From Chitinophaga japonensis (GTDB lineage Bacteria > Bacteroidota > Bacteroidia > Chitinophagales > Chitinophagaceae), in assembly GCF_007830125.1 (NCBI RefSeq), contig NZ_VLLG01000002.1, positions 816,985 to 880,984 of the forward strand: a stretch of 64,000 bases of DNA. Reading direction: 5' to 3'. The stretch's first letter is position 1, and every line of letters starts with the position of its first letter. Made by a program: the position numbers and the translations under genes. The notes beneath the pieces are model-generated. The model did no database searches, was not told where the DNA came from, and worked only from the letters and a program-made list of their open reading frames with translations. Shown here piece by piece: positions 45,125 to 54,213 of the stretch.

Positions 45125-46084
45125 ATGAACCGCATTGACCGTCTTTCCGCCATATTGATTCAGTTACAGGGCAAAAAGGTAGTAAAGGCCGCCGAAATAG
45201 CCGAGCGGTTCAATATCAGCCTGCGCACCGTATACCGCGATGTAAAGGCCCTGCAGGAGTCCGGCGTGCCCATAGGCGCGGAAGCCGGCACCGGCTACTA
45301 CATCGTGGAAGGTTACCACCTGCCCCCGGTCATGTTCAACAGGGAGGAAGCCGCCGCCCTGCTCACCGGCGAAAAGCTGATGGAGCATTTTAGCGACCGC
45401 TCCAACCGGCAGCAGTTCAGCAGCGCCATGCAAAAGATCAGGGCGGTGCTGCGCGGCAGCGAAAAGGACTTCCTGGAAGTGCTGGACGAGAATATAGCCG
45501 TGCTGCGCAACCGCATGCCGCAGGAAGACGAGTTCCCCAACCGCTTCCTGACCGATATACAACAGGCGCTGGGCAGGCAACTGGTGCTGCAGATGGAGTA
45601 CCGCGCCGCCCAAAGCAACGAATTCACGCGGAGGAGCGTAGAGCCCATAGGCATCTACCACAGCAACGGCACCTGGTACCTCATTGCCTGGTGTCAGCTC
45701 CGCAACGACTACCGCAACTTCCGGACAGACCGCATCCGGAACATGCACCTTACCAGCGAGGCCTATGACAAATCCCGCCACATTACCCTGCAGCAGTACC
45801 TGGAGCAGCATACCTCCGCCCCGGCCGCGGAGCACACCTTTAAAGTGAGCTTTACCCAGCGGGTGGCCCGCTACCTGGGCAACCAGAAATATCTCTACGG
45901 CCTGGTGGAGGAAAAGGTGACAGACAACCAGGTGGAGCTCACCTTCATGAGCAGCTATCCCCTGGAATACTTTGCCCGCTGGATACTGATGTGGGGCAAC
46001 GATGTGACCATTATCTGCCCCGACGAGCTGACCGCCCGCTTGAAAGAGCTGGCCCGCGAGCTGAAAGAGCACTATGATGTGTGA
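45125..46084 (+). CDS. YafY-type HTH/WYL-domain transcriptional regulator
   Basis: A 319-residue regulator. N-terminal HTH_11 domain (RIDRLSAILIQLQGKKVVKA, AEIAERFNISLRTVYRDVKA), then a WYL domain (about 140-230; PIGIYHSNGTWYLIAWCQLR, NDYRNFRTDRIRNMHL) and a C-terminal WCX-like part (SYPLEYFARWILMWG). WYL proteins bind a ligand, often a nucleotide. Start at 45125 is preferred over 45116, since MNRIDRL is the usual beginning. It lies upstream of a VOC and a GyrI-like gene on the same strand, which it may control. Confidence 0.92.
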   Translation: MNRIDRLSAILIQLQGKKVVKAAEIAERFNISLRTVYRDVKALQESGVPIGAEAGTGYYIVEGYHLPPVMFNREEAAALLTGEKLMEHFSDRSNRQQFSSAMQKIRAVLRGSEKDFLEVLDENIAVLRNRMPQEDEFPNRFLTDIQQALGRQLVLQMEYRAAQSNEFTRRSVEPIGIYHSNGTWYLIAWCQLRNDYRNFRTDRIRNMHLTSEAYDKSRHITLQQYLEQHTSAPAAEHTFKVSFTQRVARYLGNQKYLYGLVEEKVTDNQVELTFMSSYPLEYFARWILMWGNDVTIICPDELTARLKELARELKEHYDV

Positions 46085-46274
46085 CCGCTTTGCACCAGGA
46101 CATCACCAGGACACAGACCGGCATTTACCCCTGGTTACAGGGGGAAAATGCCGGGAAAGCATGCCATAACCCCGGAAATATCCCTACGGCTTACTGACAT
46201 ACCGTTGTCACTCCCCCCTTTTTACTTTGCATAAAGCAATGACCCAATGAAAATGCTAACCCAAAACTAACAAC

Positions 46275-46637
46275 ATGGCTACAAAACAGATACTGTGCAT
46301 AGACAACGTATTCCTGCCGGCCGGCAACCTGCAGGAAAGCCGCCGCTTTTACGCAGATACGCTGGGCCTCACCGTAAAATTCGATTTTTCGGAAAGAGGG
46401 CTGCTGGCTTTCCGGGTGGGCAGCGATGAAGCGGCCATCATTTTAAAGGACAGCCACCGCTATCCCGATGCCCGGCCGGCCCTGCTGCTGCAGGTAGCGG
46501 ACGTACAGCAGTTGTATACCCTGCTGGCGGCGCAGGGCGTGCATTTCACCAAAAAACCTTACCGCATCAGCACCGGCTGGGCTGCAGAGCTGCAGGACCC
46601 CGGCGGCAACGTGATCGGTATTACAGACTATCACTAA
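46275..46637 (+). CDS. VOC family (glyoxalase-like) protein
   Basis: A 120-residue single-module glyoxalase/bleomycin-resistance-fold protein: FLPAGNLQESRRFYADTLGL, DEAAIILKDSHRYPDARPAL and AAELQDPGGNVIGITDYH. Substrate unknown. It lies 18 bases before the GyrI-like gene and probably shares its transcript. Confidence 0.9.
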   Translation: MATKQILCIDNVFLPAGNLQESRRFYADTLGLTVKFDFSERGLLAFRVGSDEAAIILKDSHRYPDARPALLLQVADVQQLYTLLAAQGVHFTKKPYRISTGWAAELQDPGGNVIGITDYH

Positions 46638-46655
46638 ACCATTTTTCACTCTTTT

Positions 46656-47270
46656 ATGAAACTCGACATCATCAAAACCCACAAACCACTGTACACCGCT
46701 ACCGCGGCGCCGCAACTGGTCACTGTACCGGAAGCCAAATTCCTGGCCATCAGCGGTAAAGGCGATCCTGACGGCAGCACCTTTTCCGAAAGCGTGCAGG
46801 CCCTGTACACCGCCGCCTACAGCATTAAGAACCATTATAAGCAACAGCAGCAGGATTTTGTTGTATGCAAACTGGAAGGATTGTGGTGGGTAGATGAAGC
46901 GCATGCGCTCAAAGGGTACCAGGATGCGCTGCAGGTGCCCCGGTCCGAATGGCACTGGCAATTGCTGATACACATGCCCGGTTTTGTAATGACGGCAACG
47001 GCGCAAAACGCCATTGCATCCGCCTTCAGTAAAAAGAAGCTGCCGCGGCTGCAGGAGGTATCACTGATCACGTTTGAGGAAGGCAGGAGCGTGCAGGCCC
47101 TGCACACCGGTCCTTTCAGTACAGAACCCGCCACCCTGGCGCGCATTACTGATTTTATGGCGCAGCACCAGTTACAGTGGAACGGCCGGCATCACGAGAT
47201 CTATCTTTCAGACCCGCGCAGAACGCCACCGGAAAAACTGAGAACGATATTGCGGGAGCCCGTTAGATGA
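46656..47270 (+). CDS. GyrI-like small-molecule-binding domain protein
   Basis: A 204-residue protein: EAKFLAISGKGDPDGSTFSE, then VQALYTAAYSIKN, VCKLEGLWWVDE and HEIYLSDPRRTPPEKLRTIL, all typical of stand-alone GyrI-like proteins (DUF-type KxxKxxYxPKxxP relatives). The fold binds or hydrolyses small hydrophobic compounds. It ends four bases from the converging rnc gene. Confidence 0.88.
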   Translation: MKLDIIKTHKPLYTATAAPQLVTVPEAKFLAISGKGDPDGSTFSESVQALYTAAYSIKNHYKQQQQDFVVCKLEGLWWVDEAHALKGYQDALQVPRSEWHWQLLIHMPGFVMTATAQNAIASAFSKKKLPRLQEVSLITFEEGRSVQALHTGPFSTEPATLARITDFMAQHQLQWNGRHHEIYLSDPRRTPPEKLRTILREPVR

Positions 47271-47274
47271 ATAA

Positions 47275-48039
47275 TTATTCATTGGTTCCCAGCCCCAGCA
47301 ACTCTATGGCCTGCTGGGCGGCTATCTGGCTGGCGTCTTTCTTGTTGAAGGCTTTGCCGCTGCATATGAGCTCTCCGTCTACTACGGCGCCTACGGTAAA
47401 TATGCGGCGGCCATTGTCCATCTGCTCTTCCAGCAGCTCAAACTCCAGCGTTTTGCCGTTCTTGTTGGCCCAGCCATACAGCTTGTTCTTGTGGTTCATT
47501 TCCACGGTTTCCAGGGCCTCCAGGTCAATGTAGGGAATAATAATGCGTTTGTAAACGAATTGCTTGGTCTTGTTATATCCTTTATCCAGGTATACGGCGC
47601 CCACCAGGGCTTCCAGGGTATTGCCGAAGATCTGGCTTATTTTGAGAAAGCTGTTGTATTTGTCGTAGATGGTGAGCTTACGCAGGCCCATTTTGATGGC
47701 GATCTCGTTCAGTTGCTGCCGGTTCACGATCTTGGACCGCATTTCTGTAAGATAGCCTTCTGTTTTGTAGGGGTATTTCCTGAACAGGTAATCGCCGATG
47801 ATAGCGCCCAGGATAGCGTCGCCCAGGTACTCCAGCCTTTCATTGCTTTCCAGGAACTTTTCCTTGCTGGAGCGGTGGCTGAGCGCTACTTCATATAGGG
47901 AGAAGTTGCCCGGCGAAAAGCCCAGCAGGTTGTAAAGGTCGCTGTAAAGTTGCCTTTTCCTGGTAACGAAACGATATAAATATCCTGGCAGTAATTTCAC
48001 ACAATCAAGAAACAAATTTTTTGAAAATAACAGAGGCAT
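47275..48039 (-). CDS. rnc: Ribonuclease III
   Basis: RNase III, the double-strand RNA endonuclease that processes rRNA and some mRNAs. The catalytic signature NERLEYLGDAILGAI is at about residues 66-80 and the second acidic cluster GNTLEALVGAVYLDKG at about 140-155; a dsRNA-binding domain follows (GKAFNKKDASQIAAQQAIEL). The 48039 start (MPLLFSKNLF) is preferred; an upstream in-frame ATG at 48057 is possible. Either overlaps the 3' end of fabF, so translation is probably coupled. acpP-fabF-rnc is a standard Bacteroidota order. Confidence 0.95.
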   Translation of the reverse strand: MPLLFSKNLFLDCVKLLPGYLYRFVTRKRQLYSDLYNLLGFSPGNFSLYEVALSHRSSKEKFLESNERLEYLGDAILGAIIGDYLFRKYPYKTEGYLTEMRSKIVNRQQLNEIAIKMGLRKLTIYDKYNSFLKISQIFGNTLEALVGAVYLDKGYNKTKQFVYKRIIIPYIDLEALETVEMNHKNKLYGWANKNGKTLEFELLEEQMDNGRRIFTVGAVVDGELICSGKAFNKKDASQIAAQQAIELLGLGTNE

Positions 48040-49258
48040 TATGACCTCCGAAGCCAAAAGTATTACTCAAAGCGGCGCCCACTTCTCTTTGTTGTGCGAT
48101 GTTAAAGGTAAAATTTAATTTGGGATCCAGTTGCGGATCATCAGTAAAATGATTAATGGTGGGAGGGATGATGCCATTTACGATGGCCATGATGGCTGCT
48201 ATAGATTCCACGGCGCCTGCTGCGCCCAGTAAATGACCGGTCATGGATTTGGTTGAGCTGATATTCAGCCTGTACGCATCTTCTCCAAACACTTCCTGGA
48301 TCGCTTTTACCTCTGCCACATCACCCAGCGGGGTGGAAGTGCCATGCACATTGATGTAATCAATTTCGTGGGTGGACATTCCCGCATCTGCCAGCGCCTG
48401 CCGCATTACGTTCATAGCGCCCAGCCCTTCCGGGTGTGGGGCCGTAATGTGATGGGCGTCTGCCGTAGCGCCGCCACCCGCCAGCTCCGCATAAATCCTG
48501 GCACCTCTTTCCATCGCATGGTCGTACGATTCCAGTACCAGCGCGCCGGCGCCTTCTCCCATTACAAAACCGTCGCGGTTCAGGTCAAAGGGCCGTGAGG
48601 CGGTCTTGGGATCGTCGTTCCTTTCCGATAAGGCTTTCATCGCGTTGAAGCCGCCTACACAGGCTTCGTTGATCACGTCTTCGGAACCGCCGGTGATCAT
48701 CAGGTCTGCCTTCCCGTAGCGGATCTGGTACATAGCTTCTATAATGGCGTTGGTGGCGGATGCACAGGCGGACACCACTGCAAAGTTGGGCCCCCGGAAG
48801 CCATGCCTTATAGAAATATGCCCTGCTGAAATGTCTGTTATTAAACGGGTAATCAGGAAAGGGCTGAAACGTGGTGTTCCATCCCCCAGGTAGTAATCTC
48901 TCAGTTCGTGACAAAAATTGATCATTCCCCCTACGCCAGTACCCCAGATCACGCCTACGCGGTCTTTATTTACGGAATAGCTCCCGATGTTGGCATCCTG
49001 TACAGCATGATCGGCCGTGATGACCGCCGTTTGGGTAAAGGGGTCCATTTTGCGGGCCTCCTTCTTTTCGAGGAATTGGGTGGGATCAAAGTTCTTTAAT
49101 TCACAAGCAAAACGGGTTTTAAACTTGGAAGCATCAAACTGTCTGATATGATCGGCGCCGGATACACCGTTCGTCAACCCCTGCCAGTATTCCTGAACGG
49201 AATTGCCGAGCGGTGTAAGAGCACCTAAACCTGTAACGACTACGCGTTTTGGTTGCAT
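48005..49258 (-). CDS. fabF: Beta-ketoacyl-ACP synthase II
   Basis: A 417-residue KAS II that elongates fatty-acyl chains by condensing malonyl-ACP. The Cys-His-His triad is visible: VSACASATNAI (Cys about 165), INVHGTSTPLGD (His about 305) and STKSMTGHLLGAAGA (His about 340). Its start lies 24 bases after acpP, and its end overlaps rnc. Confidence 0.97.
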   Translation of the reverse strand: MQPKRVVVTGLGALTPLGNSVQEYWQGLTNGVSGADHIRQFDASKFKTRFACELKNFDPTQFLEKKEARKMDPFTQTAVITADHAVQDANIGSYSVNKDRVGVIWGTGVGGMINFCHELRDYYLGDGTPRFSPFLITRLITDISAGHISIRHGFRGPNFAVVSACASATNAIIEAMYQIRYGKADLMITGGSEDVINEACVGGFNAMKALSERNDDPKTASRPFDLNRDGFVMGEGAGALVLESYDHAMERGARIYAELAGGGATADAHHITAPHPEGLGAMNVMRQALADAGMSTHEIDYINVHGTSTPLGDVAEVKAIQEVFGEDAYRLNISSTKSMTGHLLGAAGAVESIAAIMAIVNGIIPPTINHFTDDPQLDPKLNFTFNIAQQREVGAALSNTFGFGGHNASVIFKKFVS

Positions 49259-49282
49259 TAAAACAATTCTGATTAAGTAGGA

Positions 49283-49519
49283 TTATTTCACGTGTTCTTC
49301 CAGGTAAGCTACGGCCTGGCCAACAGTAGTAATAGTTTCAGCTTGTTCGTCAGGAATGGAGATGTTAAATTCTTTTTCAAATTCCATGATCAGTTCTACC
49401 GTATCCAAAGAGTCAGCACCTAAGTCATTGGTGAAGCTGGCCTCAGGAGTTACCTCGGCTTCGTCAACGCCCAATTTGTCAATGATGATCTTTTTAACTC
49501 TTGATGCAATGTCTGACAT
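49283..49519 (-). CDS. acpP: Acyl carrier protein
   Basis: A 78-residue acidic ACP. The phosphopantetheine serine is Ser37 in [10 protein letters not shown]. Start at 49519 ([10 protein letters not shown]) gives the standard length; the frame is open to 49555 without support. A matching promoter lies just upstream. First gene of acpP-fabF-rnc. Confidence 0.97.
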   Translation of the reverse strand: MSDIASRVKKIIIDKLGVDEAEVTPEASFTNDLGADSLDTVELIMEFEKEFNISIPDEQAETITTVGQAVAYLEEHVK

Positions 49520-49552
49520 AATTTTAAGTGTTTTTGGTTTAAAACTTGACTG

Positions 49553-49582
49553 CAAAAATATAATTTTTATTGAATTGGCAAC
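49553..49582 (-). promoter_or_regulatory. Promoter of acpP-fabF-rnc
   Basis: On the minus strand: GTTG (-33) at 49579-49582, 18 bases, then TATTTTTG (-7) at 49553-49560. The acpP start is 33 bases downstream. The remaining gap up to 49833 shows no gene. Confidence 0.75.
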
Positions 49583-49833
49583 TACGCATCTAAATTTTCA
49601 CATATACGCTCCTCTGCTAATGGCCGCAAATATAGCCCCAGTCTTGCTTTATGAATACCATTATTAAATAAACAGGCTGCAATTTACGGCCCAGGAACGC
49701 CTGTTTCACCACAAAAATGACTGTTGCAACACATAACACCGCCACTCAACCGCCTATTCAACCATTTATGGACCTATTCATGGCTCTTAACTTTAATTAA
49801 CACTCCGCCCGTGCAAGCGCCTCCGCCATTTAT

Positions 49834-49841
49834 TAAATTTG
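49834..49841 (+). promoter_or_regulatory. -7 element for the RND efflux operon
   Basis: TAAATTTG, a perfect -7 box, 57 bases before the membrane-fusion gene. No clear -33 TTG is seen at the right distance. Confidence 0.5.
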
Positions 49842-49898
49842 CCGGGGCGGCCTGCTCCGGAAAGGCCACGTTATCTAAATCCAGGCGAATTCACTAAC

Positions 49899-50969
49899 AT
49901 GACCAATAAAAAGATTCTGAGGACCACACTGTTCGCTGCTATCGGGGCAGTAATTATTTTTCTTGTTTATAAACAGGTGGCCGATGGCAAAAAGAAAGCA
50001 CCCGCCGCTCCTGCAGCCCGCAGCGGCGGCCGGCCCCTCCTCCTGGATGCCTACGTGGTAAAGACCACCAGGCTGGACGAGACCATCGATGCCAGCGGCA
50101 CCCTCCAGAGCAATGAAGAAGTAGAGATCAAACCGGAAATATCCGGCCGCATTACCGGCCTGTATTTTAAGGAAGGCGTGCATGTGGCCAAAGGCGCCCT
50201 GCTGGTAAAGATATATGACGAAGACCTGAAAGCGCAGCTCGCCAAGCTGCAACTGCAGCAGGAGCTGGCCAAAACCACCCTGGAGCGCCAGGAGAACCTG
50301 CTGAAGATCAACGGCATCAGCCAGCAGGATGTGGATGTAACCCGCAACCAGGTAAGCGCTTACGGCGCCGATATTGACTATACGAAAACACAGCTCCAGA
50401 AAACGGAGCTGCGCGCACCCTTCAGCGGCCGCCTGGGACTGCGCAATATAAGCCTGGGCGCTATTGTGTCGCCCACCACCATCATTACCACCCTGCAGCA
50501 GATAGACCCGCTGAAGATCGACTTTTCCGTACCGGAAAAATACCGCACTTCCGTAAAGGTGGGCGATGCCGTGGAATTTAAAGTGGCCGGCGACAACAAG
50601 ACCTACAAAGGCAGCATTTACGCCATGGACCCGAAAATAGACCTGGCTACCCGCACCATCCGCATCCGGGCCATTATGCCCAATGCCGGCCAGTTGCTGC
50701 CAGGCGCTTTTGCCCGCGTCACCATCTCTCTCAAGGATATGCCCGAAGCCATTATGATCCCCTCACAGGCCGTTATACCCGGTACCCGGGACAAAACGGT
50801 GATCGTGGCGGACAGTGGCAGAGCCAAAATAGTAGTAGTGGAAACCGGTATACGCAACGAGAACAATGTACAGATAACCAGCGGCCTCAACATAGGCGAT
50901 ACCGTTATTACCAGCGGTATCCTGCAACTGAGGCCCGGTATGGTGTTGAAGTATAATAACATACAGTAA
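49899..50969 (+). CDS. RND efflux periplasmic adaptor (membrane fusion protein)
   Basis: A 356-residue membrane fusion protein linking an inner-membrane RND pump to the outer-membrane channel. A signal anchor is at about residues 8-25. Then come the lipoyl halves (SNEEVEIKPEISGRITGLYF and LRAPFSGRLGLRNISLGAIV), a coiled-coil hairpin between them (about 105-165), and beta-barrel plus membrane-proximal domains. Start at 49899 (MTNKKILRTTLF) is the natural N-terminus. Its TAA overlaps the pump ATG by one base. Confidence 0.95.
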   Translation: MTNKKILRTTLFAAIGAVIIFLVYKQVADGKKKAPAAPAARSGGRPLLLDAYVVKTTRLDETIDASGTLQSNEEVEIKPEISGRITGLYFKEGVHVAKGALLVKIYDEDLKAQLAKLQLQQELAKTTLERQENLLKINGISQQDVDVTRNQVSAYGADIDYTKTQLQKTELRAPFSGRLGLRNISLGAIVSPTTIITTLQQIDPLKIDFSVPEKYRTSVKVGDAVEFKVAGDNKTYKGSIYAMDPKIDLATRTIRIRAIMPNAGQLLPGAFARVTISLKDMPEAIMIPSQAVIPGTRDKTVIVADSGRAKIVVVETGIRNENNVQITSGLNIGDTVITSGILQLRPGMVLKYNNIQ

Positions 50970-53900
50970 TGAGTCTTCCATCCTTGTCTTTGAAGCGGCC
51001 GGTGCTGGCCATTGTGATGAATATCATCATCGTGATCTTCGGTTTGGTAGGCTTTACCTTCCTGGGTGTAAGGGACTTCCCGGCCATAGACCCGCCTATT
51101 GTGAATGTGCGCACCTCCTACTCCGGCGCCAATTCAGATATCATAGAAACGCAGATCACCGAGCCGCTGGAAAAGCAGATCAACGGCATTGCCGGTATCA
51201 AGAACATTTCCAGCAGCAGCAGCCAGGGCTCCAGCAATATTACCGTGGAGTTTGAGCTGAGCACCGACCTGGAAGCGGCGGCCAACGACGTGCGCGACAA
51301 GGTGTCGCAGGCGCTGCGCAGCCTGCCGCCGGACCTGGATGCCCCGCCCGTGGTAACCAAGGAGGACGCCAATTCCGACGCCATCATTTCCATGACCGTG
51401 CAGAGCAATACCCGCAACCAACTGGAAGTGACCGAGTATGCCAACAACGTGCTGCTGGAAAGGCTGCAAACCATACCTGGCGTAAGCTCCATCCGCATCT
51501 GGGGCGAAAAGAGATATGCCATGCGTATCTGGCTGGACCCCGCCCGCCTCTCGGCCTACAGCCTCACCCCCAGCGATGTGCAGGAAGCCCTGCTGCGGGA
51601 GAACGTGGAGCTGCCCTCCGGCAAAATTGCCGGCAACGCCACGGAGCTGACCGTGCGCACCTTTGGCCGCCTGGATACGGAAGAGGAATTTGACAACCTC
51701 ATCATCAAGAATGTAGAGGGCCGCGTGATCCACCTGCGCGACATCGGCCAGGCCGTGCTGGGCCCGGAAAACGAGGAGACCGTCCTCAAGGAGTCCGGCG
51801 TGCCGATGATCGCCCTGGCGCTGAGCCCGCAACCCGGCTCCAACTATGTGGCCATTGCCGATGAATTCTACCGGCGCTACGAGCAGCTCAAAAAGGATAT
51901 TCCGCCGGATTTCGTTACCAATATCGCCCGGGATAATACCCGCTTTATTAAAAGATCCATAGAAGAAGTGGAAGAAACGCTGGTGGTGGCCCTGGTGCTG
52001 GTGATCCTGATCGTATACCTGTTCTTCCGCGACTGGCTGATGGCCTTCCGTCCGCTGATAGATATACCGGTGTCCCTCATCGGCGCTTTCTTTATTATGT
52101 ACGCCTGCGGGTTTACCATTAATATACTGACCCTGCTGGCCATTGTGCTGGCCACCGGCCTGGTGGTGGACGATGGTATCGTGGTAACGGAGAACATCTA
52201 CAAGAAAATAGAAGCCGGCATGCCCCGCATGCGGGCGGCCAAGGAGGGCTCTGAAGAGATCTTCTTCGCCGTGATCGCCACTTCCATTACCCTGGCCTTT
52301 GTGTTCCTGCCTATTGTGTTCCTGCAGGGCTTTGTGGGGCAACTGTTCCGCGAGTTCGGCATCGTGGTGGCCGGGGCCGTGCTGATATCCGCCTTCGTAT
52401 CGCTCACGCTCACGCCTGTACTGAATGTGAAGCTGGGCCGCAAAGCGCATACCCATTCCTGGTTCTATACCAAAACGGAACCCTTTTTCCGCTGGATGGA
52501 AGATGGCTATAAACGCTCGCTGCAGCAGTTCATGCGGGTGCGCTGGGTAGGCACGCTGGTGATACTGGCCTGCCTGGCCCTGATCTATTTCCTGTTCCGC
52601 AACCTGAAGTCCGAGCTGGCCCCGCTGGAGGACCGCAGCGAGTTCCGCCTGTCCATCACGGCGCCGGAAGGCACCTCTTTTGACTACATGGACAGGTATG
52701 TGAACAGCCTGATAGGCTTCATCCTGGATTCCGTACCGGAAAAGCGGATCATTCTTTCTGTAACGGCGCCGGGCTTCAGCGGCGGCGGGGCGGTAAACAA
52801 CGCCTTTGCCTATGTAACGCTGCCCGAGCCGCATGACCGGCAGCGCTCCCAGAAAGAGATCGTGGACATGATGAACCGCAACATGTACCGCTTCCCGCAG
52901 GGCAAAGTATTTGCCATTGAGCAGCAAACCATACAGGTAGGCCGCCGCGGCGGGCTGCCCGTGGCCTTTGTGCTGCAACACATCAACTTTGATTCCCTGG
53001 CGGCCGTGCTGCCGCGCTTCCTGGAAGAAGCCAATGCCGATCCCGCCTTCCAGGCGGTGGACGTAGACCTCAAGTTCAACAAGCCGGAGCTGCGCATCCA
53101 GATCAACCGCGCCAAGGCCAGCGAGTTGGGAGTGTCCGTGGAAGATATCTCCCAGACACTGCAACTGGCCCTCAGTAACCTGCGCTACGGCTACTTTATA
53201 CGCAACGGCAAGCAGTACCAGGTAATGGGACAGGTATTCCGCGCCAACCGCGATGATCCCAATGACCTGCAGAACATATACGTGCGCAATAACCGGGGCG
53301 AGGCCATCCAACTGGACAACCTGGTAACCATCCGGGAAGAGACCAGCCCGCCCATTATCTATCATTTTAACCGGTACAAGTCTGCCACCATTTCCGCCAG
53401 CCTGGCGCCCGGCAAAACCATTGGTGACGGCATACAGGCCATGTACAATATCTTTAACCGCCTGAAACAGGAAGGCGTGATAGACGATTCCTTTAACACG
53501 GCCTTGTCCGGCTCCTCCCGCGACTTTTCGGAAAGCGGCTCCAACACCATGTTTGCGCTGGTGCTGGCCCTGGTGCTGATATACCTGGTGCTGGCCGCGC
53601 AGTTTGAGAGCTGGGTAGACCCGTTCATCATCATGCTCACCGTGCCGCTGGCGTTTGCAGGCGCCCTGCTGTCGCTCTGGATATTCGGGCAAACCTGGAA
53701 TATCTTCTCACAGATCGGGGTGATCATGCTCATAGGGCTGGTGACCAAGAACGGGATCCTGATCGTGGAGTTTGCCAACCATAAACGCGATCAGGGCATG
53801 GTAAAGAAACGCGCCGTAATAGACGCCGCCACCATGCGCCTGCGGCCCATCCTGATGACCAGCCTGGCCATGGCCCTGGGCGCGCTGCCCATTGCCCTCT

Positions 53901-54109
53901 CGCTGGGCGCGGCGGCTACCAGCCGTATCCCGCTGGGCATCGTGATCGTGGGCGGTATCATTTTTTCACTGGTGCTCACCCTATTCGTAATACCGGCCAT
54001 GTACAGCTACCTCTCCAGGAGGAAGCCCAACCAGGAATATGAAGAAGCGGCCATGGCCGAAGAAGAACAGGGCGCCGCAGCCCGGGATGCTGCCGCCGCG
54101 CACGCGTAA
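50969..54109 (+). CDS. RND family efflux pump, inner-membrane permease
   Basis: A 1046-residue AcrB/HAE1-type transporter that exports drugs, dyes or lipids using the proton gradient. Twelve membrane helices in two groups: the first follows RNVTFIKRS-like DNTRFIKRSIEEVEETLVVA, and ATGLVVDDGIVVTENI carries the conserved Asp pair of helix 4; GLVTKNGILIVEF marks helix 10. The two large periplasmic loops are present. Full family length. It overlaps the adaptor gene by one base. A GA-rich repeat separates it from the channel gene. Confidence 0.97.
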   Translation: MSLPSLSLKRPVLAIVMNIIIVIFGLVGFTFLGVRDFPAIDPPIVNVRTSYSGANSDIIETQITEPLEKQINGIAGIKNISSSSSQGSSNITVEFELSTDLEAAANDVRDKVSQALRSLPPDLDAPPVVTKEDANSDAIISMTVQSNTRNQLEVTEYANNVLLERLQTIPGVSSIRIWGEKRYAMRIWLDPARLSAYSLTPSDVQEALLRENVELPSGKIAGNATELTVRTFGRLDTEEEFDNLIIKNVEGRVIHLRDIGQAVLGPENEETVLKESGVPMIALALSPQPGSNYVAIADEFYRRYEQLKKDIPPDFVTNIARDNTRFIKRSIEEVEETLVVALVLVILIVYLFFRDWLMAFRPLIDIPVSLIGAFFIMYACGFTINILTLLAIVLATGLVVDDGIVVTENIYKKIEAGMPRMRAAKEGSEEIFFAVIATSITLAFVFLPIVFLQGFVGQLFREFGIVVAGAVLISAFVSLTLTPVLNVKLGRKAHTHSWFYTKTEPFFRWMEDGYKRSLQQFMRVRWVGTLVILACLALIYFLFRNLKSELAPLEDRSEFRLSITAPEGTSFDYMDRYVNSLIGFILDSVPEKRIILSVTAPGFSGGGAVNNAFAYVTLPEPHDRQRSQKEIVDMMNRNMYRFPQGKVFAIEQQTIQVGRRGGLPVAFVLQHINFDSLAAVLPRFLEEANADPAFQAVDVDLKFNKPELRIQINRAKASELGVSVEDISQTLQLALSNLRYGYFIRNGKQYQVMGQVFRANRDDPNDLQNIYVRNNRGEAIQLDNLVTIREETSPPIIYHFNRYKSATISASLAPGKTIGDGIQAMYNIFNRLKQEGVIDDSFNTALSGSSRDFSESGSNTMFALVLALVLIYLVLAAQFESWVDPFIIMLTVPLAFAGALLSLWIFGQTWNIFSQIGVIMLIGLVTKNGILIVEFANHKRDQGMVKKRAVIDAATMRLRPILMTSLAMALGALPIALSLGAAATSRIPLGIVIVGGIIFSLVLTLFVIPAMYSYLSRRKPNQEYEEAAMAEEEQGAAARDAAAAHA

Positions 54110-54111
54110 CA

Positions 54112-54197
54112 GGAAGTAGGAGGTAGGAGGTAAGAGGTAGGATGCAGGATGCAGGAAGTGAACCGCTCCGGTCATCTTACTTCATACTTCTTACATC
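54112..54197. repeat. Dispersed inverted repeat, family 2 (between RND pump and TolC genes)
   Basis: A GA-rich arm of tandem GGAGGTA/GGATGCA words at 54112-54160 and a TC-rich arm CATCTTACTTCATACTTC (54173-54190, extended to 54197). It begins two bases after the pump stop and lies inside the operon. Relative of 42198-42258. Confidence 0.65.
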
Positions 54198-54213
54198 AAA
54201 TTCACAAAAACGA

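Noticed and set aside
51134..53692. An 852-codon open frame antisense to the RND pump gene
   Set aside because: The sense strand is a full-length conserved pump; long antisense frames are a by-product of GC-rich third positions. The same holds for the frames antisense to cydA (42278-43579) and to the first susD (1807-2685).
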